Below, in pieces: positions 1 through 4,823 of a DNA stretch of 5,243 nt. The notes under the pieces are model-generated. The model saw only the letters and a list, made by a program, of their open reading frames with translations. It was not told where the DNA came from and ran no database searches. Position 1 is the first letter of the stretch; each line of letters opens with the position of its first letter. The DNA comes from Chloroflexi bacterium RBG_16_56_11 (GTDB taxonomy: Bacteria; Chloroflexota; Dehalococcoidia; Dehalococcoidales; RBG-16-60-22), in contig MGNQ01000013.1 in assembly GCA_001796865.1 (NCBI GenBank), forward strand, positions 32,902 through 38,144. Reading direction: 5' to 3'. Position numbers and translations under genes: made by a program.

Positions 1-495
1 CCAGTCCCAGGCGGATATAACCGCCTCAATGAACATCACATAGGCGAAGCTCAGGCCGCCGCCAATTTGCCCCAGCCCTACCGCCATGCCGCGCTTCTTG
101 CCGAACCAGTTGATAAGGGTCGGGTTGAAGACAGGGGAGCCGCAAAAGGCGGTGCCCACCGGCGCCACCACGCCGAATAGCAGGTAAAAGTGCCAGAGCT
201 CGCCGGCGAAGTAGTTGGCGGCCGTGGCCAGTGCCAGAACAAGGATACCCAGCACCACCACCCGCCGCGGTTTCCAGCGGTCGACGAGGATTCCAGCCAC
301 GGGCGCGGCCAGGCCGTAAACGAAGATATTAAGCGAGAGCATGATAGCCGTGGTGCCGCGGTACCATTGGAACTCTTCGAGCACCGGCGCGAAGAAAGCC
401 GAGAACGAGCTCCTGATGCCGTATATCAGCATCATGGAGACTATCATCAGGCCGACAATATACCAGCCGTAAAAAAAGCGTGGGGATTTTTTCAT
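1..495 (-). CDS. MFS transporter, N-terminal part (runs off left edge)
   Basis: This is the N-terminal 165 residues of a major facilitator superfamily secondary transporter, read on the minus strand and still open at base 1. It begins MKKSPRFFYGWYIVGLMIVS; the FYGWYIV opening is typical of the OFA/monocarboxylate-like MFS branch. Hydrophobic segments lie near residues 10-30, 48-71, 78-97, 101-121 and 137-160, matching the first five helices of a 12-helix carrier. The loop between helices 2 and 3 carries motif A in the form GILVDRWKPRR (residues 68-78). A glycine-rich stretch GLGQIGGG follows at 140-147. The ATG at 493-495 is the only start available, because an in-frame TGA lies a few codons upstream. 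A GGAG sits about 10 bases before it. The substrate cannot be told; carboxylates are a family-level guess. It is transcribed divergently from the RNHCP operon. Confidence 0.93.
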   Translation of the reverse strand, partial: MKKSPRFFYGWYIVGLMIVSMMLIYGIRSSFSAFFAPVLEEFQWYRGTTAIMLSLNIFVYGLAAPVAGILVDRWKPRRVVVLGILVLALATAANYFAGELWHFYLLFGVVAPVGTAFCGSPVFNPTLINWFGKKRGMAVGLGQIGGGLSFAYVMFIEAVISAWDW

Positions 496-737
496 CCGCG
501 GGGTTCTCCAGCTTCATATACAATACCATAACACGTGATGTAAATACGAATGGCCGGAATGGCGTGTTCTATTGAATCTTAGTCGCCGCGATGGTTCGAC
601 AGGCGTTCGACCGAGCTCGCGCCGAGGTCTCACCATGAGCGGCGTATAATCTCCGCTCGCCATGAACTTGTCGAAGGGAGCGAGCGTTTAACGGTTCTCT
701 CCAACCAAGAATGTGCAAAAGGGGATGGCGATCTTCC
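496..737. other. Non-coding left half of the divergent intergenic region
   Basis: No convincing gene lies here. Next to the transporter, the minus strand offers TTTACA (539-544) followed 17 bases later by GTATAT (516-521). This is a weak promoter candidate and lies uncomfortably close to the Shine-Dalgarno. A CACGTG palindrome sits at 532-537. The middle is occupied by the TTCGACA-type repeat listed separately. From 676 to 737 nothing specific is seen apart from a purine-rich run just before the strong plus-strand promoter. Confidence 0.5.
595..675. repeat. Degenerate TTCGACA/TGTCGAA inverted repeat with nested copy
   Basis: TTCGACA at 595-601 is matched by its reverse complement TGTCGAA at 669-675. 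An inner perfect arm pair, GAGCGG (637-642) and CCGCTC (653-658), encloses a 10-base loop. The left arm reads TTCGACAGGC and later CACCATGAGCGG, while the right arm in reverse complement reads TTCGACAAGTTCATGGCGAGCGG with a gap, so both arms follow one loose consensus. The left arm is interrupted by a second partial copy beginning TTCGACCGAGCTC at 606. The arrangement resembles dispersed intergenic palindromes of the TTCGACAAGCTCA type seen in many bacterial genomes. That it is dispersed in this genome is inference, since only one locus is visible. Confidence 0.5.
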
Positions 738-766
738 TTGACATGACCGGACTGTCATGTTAGCAT
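738..766 (+). promoter_or_regulatory. Sigma-70-type promoter for leader RNA and RNHCP operon
   Basis: A perfect -35 hexamer TTGACA (738-743) is followed, after exactly 17 bases, by TAGCAT (761-766), which matches four of six positions of the TATAAT consensus. Transcription would start near 772-775, giving a leader of about 190 nt before the terminator and just over 200 nt before the first gene. The spacer is almost wholly occupied by a dyad, so the promoter is probably under direct repression or activation. Confidence 0.7.
741..760. promoter_or_regulatory. Putative operator: perfect ACATGAC-N6-GTCATGT dyad
   Basis: ACATGAC (741-747) and GTCATGT (754-760) are perfect reverse complements separated by six bases. 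The 20-bp dyad overlaps the end of the -35 element and abuts the -10 element. This size and placement fit a dimeric helix-turn-helix regulator, such as the TetR type, that occludes RNA polymerase. MerR-type activators also bind inside spacers, but usually at promoters with 19-20 base spacers, and this one is 17. No regulator gene is visible in the window. Confidence 0.6.
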
Positions 767-783
767 CAACGATGCATGTTAGC
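756..783 (+). repeat. Direct repeat CATGTTAGC, two copies 19 bp apart, spanning the start site
   Basis: CATGTTAGC occurs at 756-764 and again at 775-783, a centre-to-centre distance of 19 bp, close to two helical turns. The first copy covers the right half of the promoter dyad and most of the -10 element; the second lies just after the expected transcription start. Between them, GCATC (763-767) and GATGC (771-775) form a short inverted repeat. The repeats could be accessory binding sites for the same regulator. The evidence is pattern only. Confidence 0.4.
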
Positions 784-963
784 TCAAGTCAGGGGATAGA
801 TACGGCAGGGTTCATACCCCGGCAGGTCGACAGCCAGAGAATAGTCTGGCCGGTGGCAATAACCTGTTCATGGGGACGCATTTATTCTCCGACTCTTCCT
901 TAAGAGTATTAAAAGGTTCCTCCTGACGGCCGCGGGTATGAACACTCGCGGCTTTTGTTTTTT
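773..963 (+). ncRNA. Structured 5' leader RNA, candidate attenuator or riboswitch
   Basis: This is the transcribed stretch between the promoter and a strong terminator, ending just before the RNHCP gene. By eye it can form these helices: 788-795 with 920-927 (GTCAGG/CCTGAC core plus a wobble and a G-C pair); a small hairpin 808-811/816-819; 823-827/862-866 (CAGGT/ACCTG) enclosing 833-838/845-850 (GCCAGA/TCTGGC); 872-876/886-890; and 892-897/902-907 (ACTCTT/AAGAGT with a four-base loop). In addition, 810-823 (GTTCATACCCCGGC) pairs with 929-943 over 14 bp with one bulged C at 933, which would destroy the terminator stem. A closed multi-hairpin domain, an alternative pairing and an intrinsic terminator together make up the layout of a transcription-attenuating leader. 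No known riboswitch consensus was matched. It could instead be an independent small RNA that ends at the terminator. Folding was done by hand. Confidence 0.5.
929..963 (+). terminator. Intrinsic terminator at the end of the leader
   Basis: GCCGCGGGT (929-937) pairs with ACTCGCGGC (944-952) over nine base pairs with one G-U wobble, around a six-base ATGAAC loop. It is followed by TTTT, a G and TTTTTT (953-963). It lies downstream of a strong promoter and 16 bases before the RNHCP start codon, so it would stop most transcripts unless it is overridden. The ascending arm plus loop (934-943) is the exact complement of 810-819 in the leader, which provides a candidate antiterminator. Confidence 0.85.
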
Positions 964-979
964 CCAGGATTCGGTTGAC

Positions 980-1384
980 ATGAGGTTATTTCACGTGAAT
1001 CAAAACCATTTCCAACGTTTACAGGACAGGAATAATAAACCCGGCCGGCAGTTTGTCTGCCTTTACTGCGGACGCACCGTACCTTCCGAGGCGCCCGGAA
1101 CTCGCCACCGCAATCATTGTCCCCGGTGCCTGAGGAGCGTGCACCTGGATGAACAGGCTGGCGACCGTGCGTCTCCCTGCAGCGGCATCATGGAGCCGGT
1201 GGCTATTTCGGTACGAAAGAAAGAATGGGTCATCATCCACCGATGCACGGTCTGCGGGGCCCTGAGAGAAAACCGGGTCGCTGGCGACGATAACGAGATG
1301 GCCTTACTCTCGTTGGCCGTCCGCCCTATGGCGCAACCTCCCTTTCCGCTCGATGGGTTGAATACAAAAGACAAGGAGCGATAA
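980..1384 (+). CDS. RNHCP-domain zinc-binding protein
   Basis: This is a 134-residue soluble protein named after its family motif, which appears here as RNHCPRC at residues 44-50. Three CxxC pairs (C27/C30, C47/C50, C89/C92) plus C67 suggest a pair of zinc-ribbon-like sites. The order CxxCG, RNHCPxCLxSxHLD, GDR, CxGxMEP, RCxxCG follows the RNHCP family, whose biochemical role is unknown to me. No signal peptide or membrane segment is seen. The start is uncertain. The ATG at 980 has AGGA ten bases upstream. A GTG at 995 has a GAGG about nine bases upstream and would shorten the protein by five residues. An upstream in-frame ATG at 938 lies in the terminator loop and is unlikely. It is the first gene of an operon with the methyltransferase and lies behind the structured leader. 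Confidence 0.85.
   Translation: MRLFHVNQNHFQRLQDRNNKPGRQFVCLYCGRTVPSEAPGTRHRNHCPRCLRSVHLDEQAGDRASPCSGIMEPVAISVRKKEWVIIHRCTVCGALRENRVAGDDNEMALLSLAVRPMAQPPFPLDGLNTKDKER
1373..1378 (+). promoter_or_regulatory. Ribosome binding site of the methyltransferase, inside the RNHCP gene
   Basis: AAGGAG lies seven bases before the ATG at 1386 and within the last codons of the RNHCP gene, whose stop codon (1382-1384) is one base from the next start. The spacing is close to ideal. It fixes the ATG at 1386 over the in-frame ATG at 1404, and it implies translational coupling of the two proteins. Confidence 0.85.
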
Positions 1385-1385
1385 G

Positions 1386-2165
1386 ATGATAAAAAAAGAA
1401 AGAATGAGCGAACTGCTTAAGAATGACCGTTTCCCGCGTTCGGGGAAATATGACCCGGAATGGGTGCTGAAAGGCTGGATGGGCCCTAACGTCCTCTGGC
1501 TGGCGGAGTGGCTCAGTGAAAAAATGGACCTTAAACCAGGCGACCGAGTGCTGGACATGGGCTGCGGCAAGGCGCTCAGCTCCATCTTCCTGGCCAGGGA
1601 GTTCGGCGTCCAGGTCTGGGCCAACGACCTCTGGATAAGCGCCACGGAAAACTGGCAGCGGGTCCGTGAAGCCGGGCTGGATGACAGGGTGTTCCCGATT
1701 CACGCCGAAGCCCACGCCCTGCCCTACGCCGAGGAGTTCTTCGATGCCCTGGTCTCGCTGGACTCCTACCAGTACTTCGGCACGGACGACCTTTACCTGA
1801 GTTCGTTTCGCAAGCTCGTCCGCCCCGGCGGTCAAATCGGGATAGTCGTACCCGGCCTGGTCCGGGACTTTGATGGTCCGGTGCCGGAACACTTTACCCG
1901 CCGCCAGAAAAACGGCAGCGTTTTCTGGTCGGACGAGTGCTGGTGCCTCCATACCGTCGACTGGTGGCGGCAGCTTTGGGCACGGACGGGGCTCGTAGAC
2001 ATCGAGGTAGCCGACGTCCTGCCGGACGGCTGGCGTCACTGGCTCCAGTACGATAAGGCCTGCGCCGACGCCGGTACTTTGATATTTCCCTCGGAGGGGG
2101 AAGTCCTGGAAGCCGACGAGGGCAGGTATCTGGCCTTAATCAGGGTCATCGCCCGGAGAAAATAA
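1386..2165 (+). CDS. Class I SAM-dependent methyltransferase
   Basis: This is a 259-residue cytosolic methyltransferase with a Rossmann-like fold. Motif I is RVLDMGCGKALSS (residues 54-66), the glycine-rich SAM loop. The strand after it ends in the acidic pair N80/D81. HAEAHALPY (106-114) carries the adenine-side region, DALVSLDSYQYFG (120-132) is motif II with its surrounding hydrophobic strand, and LVRPGGQIGIVVPG (144-157) is motif III. The N-terminal FPRSGKYDPEWVL and the Trp-rich C-terminal half (WWRQLWARTGLVDIE, DGWRHWLQYD) characterise a common family annotated only as SAM-dependent methyltransferase; a small-molecule substrate is likely but unidentified. The start is set by AAGGAG seven bases upstream. 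It is separated from the RNHCP stop by one base, so the two genes are co-transcribed and presumably share the leader RNA control. Confidence 0.9.
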   Translation: MIKKERMSELLKNDRFPRSGKYDPEWVLKGWMGPNVLWLAEWLSEKMDLKPGDRVLDMGCGKALSSIFLAREFGVQVWANDLWISATENWQRVREAGLDDRVFPIHAEAHALPYAEEFFDALVSLDSYQYFGTDDLYLSSFRKLVRPGGQIGIVVPGLVRDFDGPVPEHFTRRQKNGSVFWSDECWCLHTVDWWRQLWARTGLVDIEVADVLPDGWRHWLQYDKACADAGTLIFPSEGEVLEADEGRYLALIRVIARRK

Positions 2166-2198
2166 GACAAATCACGTATTTGTATTTCGGCAACGTTT

Positions 2199-2204
2199 TA
2201 TGAT
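2199..2204 (+). promoter_or_regulatory. Possible -10 element upstream of the CotH gene
   Basis: TATGAT matches five of six positions of the TATAAT consensus and lies in an AT-rich gap 66 bases before the CotH start. No convincing -35 hexamer is found 16-18 bases upstream. Other AT-rich hexamers (TATAAA at 2212, TAAAAT at 2228) are alternatives. If this site is used, the hairpin at 2234-2252 would lie in the 5' untranslated region. Confidence 0.25.
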
Positions 2205-2233
2205 ATTCTCTTATAAATTCTTTATGTTAAAAT

Positions 2234-2255
2234 AGGCGTGTTCCGCACGCTTTTT
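2234..2255 (+). terminator. Hairpin with T-tract between methyltransferase and CotH genes
   Basis: AGGCGTG (2234-2240) pairs with CACGCTT (2246-2252) over seven base pairs with one G-U wobble and a five-base TTCCG loop. A T-run (2251-2255) follows, and an A-run lies on the upstream side. It may end the RNHCP-methyltransferase transcript. Because it ends only about 15 bases before the CotH start codon, it could instead attenuate CotH expression if that gene's promoter lies upstream. The core stem is short (five GC-rich pairs), so its strength is uncertain. Confidence 0.5.
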
Positions 2256-2269
2256 AGCATCCAAAGAAC

Positions 2270-4072
2270 ATGATGAGAATTCTCGTAAAAAACGTACTGG
2301 CGGTGCTGCTGATCGTCGTGACAGTCATCACCGGCCTTTCAGGATGTGCCGTCAGCCCGGCGCGTGACAGCGGGGACAGGTCGGTCGACCCTTTTACCGA
2401 CGAACGAGTCGCCACGGTCCGTATCGTCATGAGCGCGGTAGATTGGGATTCCACCGTGGCCGGCGCCTTCGCCGAGGAGTATGTTCCCGCTGATTTCTGG
2501 TTCGACGGTGAGCTCGTACCGGGTGTCGGCGTGAGGCCGAAGGGTAACTCCTCTCTGGGGCAGGCCGTCGGCTGGGGGAGTACCAGAATGCCGCTGGCCG
2601 TCGACTTCAACATTTTCAACCGGGCGCGCACCTTCCACGGCGTCAAGAAAATATTCCTCAACAACGGCTGGAGCGACCCCACCCTTATCCGCGAGGTCGT
2701 CGCCTACAAAGTGTTCGCGGAGCTTGATATTCCCACCCCCCGCGCCTCTCTCGTCGACCTCTGGGTCAATGACGTTCACCTGGGTGTCTACACCATGGCC
2801 GAGGCGGTCGACCAGGCCTTTCTCCAGCGCCACTTTGCCGATGCCTCGGGCAACCTTTACAAGCCCGAAATCGCGGCGGCGCGCCTGGACTGGACGGAAA
2901 AGACCGCTAATAGAAAAATCAGCTTCCCGGGTTTAACCCAGCCACCGCAGCAGGACCCCGTCCTCTATACCAATATCGGCGGCGCGCCCCTGATCGACAT
3001 CCTGAGCGCCCTCGACGAAGAAGACAGCGTCGCCGCTTTCAAGCCGCTCCCTGAAGCGCCGGGCAACATGTTCCGCGGCCTGCCCCCGGTGAGGTTCCCG
3101 GAAAACTATATCGAGGCGATGGCCATCAAGACCAACGAAAACAACCCGGACTATTCGGGGCTGTTCCGCTTCCTCGACGTGCTGAATAACGAACCCGATG
3201 CGACCTTCCCCCGGGAAATCGAGAAGGTCCTTGATGTGGATGAGACCTTACGTTTCCTGGCAGCGTCCGACCTGCTGGTCCACCTTGACAACTATATCGG
3301 CATGGGGCACAATAACTACCTCTACGAAGTCGACGGCAAATTCTATTTCATCCCCTGGGACACGAACATGGCCTTCGGCACCTTCAACATGGGCATCCGT
3401 AAGCAGGGCGTCATCAATTACTTCATCGACGAACCTACCGGCGGGCCGATGCGCCGCTATCCCGTCGCCAAAAGATTACTGGCCTACCGGCCTTACCTGG
3501 ACAGGTACCGCGGCTATTTGCAGGAGTTGCTGGACGGGCCGTTTTCCCTGGACGTCATCTTGCCCCGTATTGACCGCCTGGCGGAAATGGTACGTCCCTT
3601 CGCCAGGGCCGACGACCAGATGTTCTACTCCTATGAAGACTGGGAGCGCTGTCTCACCGAGGACCTGAGGCCGCCGGACCTGTTCGAGGGCTGGATGGCC
3701 GGCGGGCCTTCCCCGAACCTGCCGTTCGCCCTGTCCGCTAAAGAAAGCTCCGGTCTTCGCCAGGAGTTTGGCGTTAACAGCTTGTGGGAAATCATCGGCC
3801 GCGACTTTAAACCCGGTGAGATGGATAAGCTGGAGGGAATACTAAGCCCCCAGAACTTTTCGCTGTTCCTGCAGAACGTCTACGGGCCGCTAAAAGCCCC
3901 GCAGCCGCCCCGGCAGCCGGGATTCGGCCCAAACTCGCTGGGACTGAAAACTTTTATCATCGCCCGGCACGAGTCGGTACGGCAGCAGCTCAACGGGGAA
4001 CGCCCGAGCGGCTCCGGCGCCGGCCTGGGCAACGGCGGCAGCCTCTGGATGGCGGACTGGTTTAACTTATGA
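2270..4072 (+). CDS. CotH-kinase-domain lipoprotein
   Basis: This is a 600-residue secreted lipoprotein of the CotH family (CotH protein kinase domain). In Bacillus subtilis, CotH is an atypical protein kinase that phosphorylates spore-coat proteins. Residues 1-26 are a lipoprotein signal: a basic start, a hydrophobic core and lipobox LSGC, with Cys26 as the lipidated residue, so the protein is anchored outside the cytoplasmic membrane. Family motifs seen are RPKGNSS (89-95), VKKIFLNNGWSD (125-136) with REVVAYKVF (141-149), LWVNDVHLGVYTMAEAVD (164-181), HLDNYIGMGHNNYLY (338-352) and FIPWDTNMAFG (360-370). The last two probably contain the metal and nucleotide-binding acidic residues D340 and D364. 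A Pro/Gly-rich tail (541-592) with SVRQQLNGERPSG is usual in the family. The start is fixed by an in-frame TAG five codons upstream; the second codon is also ATG. There is no good Shine-Dalgarno. Substrate and activity are inferred, and no other sporulation gene is visible. Confidence 0.92.
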   Translation: MMRILVKNVLAVLLIVVTVITGLSGCAVSPARDSGDRSVDPFTDERVATVRIVMSAVDWDSTVAGAFAEEYVPADFWFDGELVPGVGVRPKGNSSLGQAVGWGSTRMPLAVDFNIFNRARTFHGVKKIFLNNGWSDPTLIREVVAYKVFAELDIPTPRASLVDLWVNDVHLGVYTMAEAVDQAFLQRHFADASGNLYKPEIAAARLDWTEKTANRKISFPGLTQPPQQDPVLYTNIGGAPLIDILSALDEEDSVAAFKPLPEAPGNMFRGLPPVRFPENYIEAMAIKTNENNPDYSGLFRFLDVLNNEPDATFPREIEKVLDVDETLRFLAASDLLVHLDNYIGMGHNNYLYEVDGKFYFIPWDTNMAFGTFNMGIRKQGVINYFIDEPTGGPMRRYPVAKRLLAYRPYLDRYRGYLQELLDGPFSLDVILPRIDRLAEMVRPFARADDQMFYSYEDWERCLTEDLRPPDLFEGWMAGGPSPNLPFALSAKESSGLRQEFGVNSLWEIIGRDFKPGEMDKLEGILSPQNFSLFLQNVYGPLKAPQPPRQPGFGPNSLGLKTFIIARHESVRQQLNGERPSGSGAGLGNGGSLWMADWFNL

Positions 4073-4124
4073 TATTGTCCGCCTCGGTTTATCTGTAAAT
4101 AAAATCGGGGTGACACAGGAGTAG

Positions 4125-4133
4125 AAGGAGGAG
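4125..4133 (+). promoter_or_regulatory. Strong ribosome binding site of the DUF4956 gene
   Basis: AAGGAGGAG is nearly the full anti-Shine-Dalgarno complement and lies six bases before the ATG at 4140. It is the strongest ribosome binding site in the window and contrasts with the poor sites before the CotH and channel genes, suggesting that the DUF4956 protein is made in greater amount than its neighbours. The gap upstream (4073-4124) has TAAAAT at 4100-4105 but no convincing -35 element. Confidence 0.8.
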
Positions 4134-4139
4134 TTTTTC

Positions 4140-4811
4140 ATGGATGGTGGCTTCTGGGAATACATCAAGAGTCTGCAATCCCCGCTGGGACTCTGGGAAA
4201 TCATCGTGGCCGTCGGCTTCTCTTTCGTGGCTGCCGTCGTCACCTATCTGATGTACCAGCTCTTTTACGGGTCGCGGCATATCGGGGCCGGGGTACACCG
4301 CACCTTTATCATCGGCGGCCCGGCCATTACGGCGCTCTTCCTGGGCATCCAGGTATCCATACCGCTATCGCTCGGACTGCTGGGTGCCCTTTCCTTCGTC
4401 CGTTTCCGGACGCCGGTAAAAGACCCGGCGGAAATCGGCTTCCTCCTTCTGCTCATCGCTTCTTCCATTGGCGCCGCCACGAAGAACTTCCTGGTAACCG
4501 CCATCCTCTTCGGCATCGTTTTCGTCGCCCTGGGGTTGCACTGGCTGACCCGCAACCGGTTCACCCTTTTCGGGCGGGGGCAGCTGATGCTTTCCGTCGA
4601 CCAACCTTCTTACGCCGGCCTGGAAGCGAAACTTTCCGCCTTCCTCAAAGCCCGCCTGGGCGGGCTCAGGCTGATGACCATGTCCGTCGTGGAGAACCGC
4701 GTGAGCCTGCACTACCAGTACCGGCGCCGCGCCACCCAGGATTGGGCCGCTTTCACCAACGAGCTCAACCAGCTCGCCGGGCCGTCCAAAATCGATGTTT
4801 TTATCGGCTGA
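4140..4811 (+). CDS. DUF4956-family membrane protein
   Basis: This is a 223-residue integral membrane protein of the DUF4956 family, of unknown function. Hydrophobic segments lie near residues 20-43, 54-72, 75-88, 98-114 and 116-136. The family signature is the conserved SLGLLGALSFVRFRTPVKDPAEIGFLLLLIASSIGAA region (77-113); the RFRTPVKDP loop looks like a functional site. Residues 148-223 form a soluble, probably cytosolic domain whose alternating strand and helix pattern (LMLSVD, LEAKLSAFLKARL, LRLMTMSVVENRVSLHYQY, WAAFTNELNQL, IDVFIG) suggests a small ferredoxin/ACT-like fold, comparable to the C-terminal domain of MgtC-type proteins. The start is backed by a very strong ribosome binding site. 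DUF4956 genes commonly neighbour CotH and VTC polyphosphate-polymerase genes, so the CotH gene 67 bases upstream fits; no VTC gene is visible. Confidence 0.88.
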   Translation: MDGGFWEYIKSLQSPLGLWEIIVAVGFSFVAAVVTYLMYQLFYGSRHIGAGVHRTFIIGGPAITALFLGIQVSIPLSLGLLGALSFVRFRTPVKDPAEIGFLLLLIASSIGAATKNFLVTAILFGIVFVALGLHWLTRNRFTLFGRGQLMLSVDQPSYAGLEAKLSAFLKARLGGLRLMTMSVVENRVSLHYQYRRRATQDWAAFTNELNQLAGPSKIDVFIG

Positions 4812-4823
4812 CCTGGACCGACC

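Noticed and set aside
190..531. Open frame on the plus strand, 113 codons
   Set aside because: It overlaps the transporter on the opposite strand and has low-complexity His/Arg-rich content with no recognisable domain.
803..835. Resemblance to the start of an FMN riboswitch (GGCAGGG...CCCCGGCAGGT)
   Set aside because: Only the first helix is loosely similar. The conserved GGTGAAATTCC, GACGGT and AGTCCGGATG blocks are not found downstream.
831..853. Resemblance to a cobalamin riboswitch B12 box (AGCCAGAGA...TCTGGCCGG)
   Set aside because: The box is interrupted, lies in the middle rather than at the 3' end of the leader, and the CCCGCNACTGT and GGGAA core elements are absent.
851..866. GGTGGCAATAACC looked like a T-box core
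   Set aside because: The T-box consensus needs GGGTGGNACCGCG next to the antiterminator. Here the ACCGCG part is missing and the position relative to the terminator is wrong.
872..880. GGGGACGCA recalls the GGGACGCA block of the c-di-GMP-I riboswitch
   Set aside because: The partner elements, the CACGCACAGGGCAAACC start and the GGTAGGTAGCGGGG receptor, are absent.
938..979. In-frame upstream start (ATG 938) extending the RNHCP protein by 14 residues
   Set aside because: The ATG is in the loop of a strong terminator, has no usable Shine-Dalgarno, and the extra residues have no family support.
1326..2039. Long open frame on the minus strand, 237 codons
   Set aside because: It is antisense to the methyltransferase, whose motifs are intact on the plus strand. 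It arises from GC-rich codon bias and resembles no family.
2339..2833. Open frame on the minus strand opposite the CotH gene
   Set aside because: It is a shadow of the CotH coding sequence, with no start signals or domain.
4669..4675. CTGATGA, a hammerhead ribozyme core motif
   Set aside because: It lies within the DUF4956 coding sequence with no matching GAAA core or flanking stems.
4365..4712. Open frame on the minus strand opposite the DUF4956 gene
   Set aside because: It is a shadow frame. The plus strand encodes a clear multi-helix membrane protein there.
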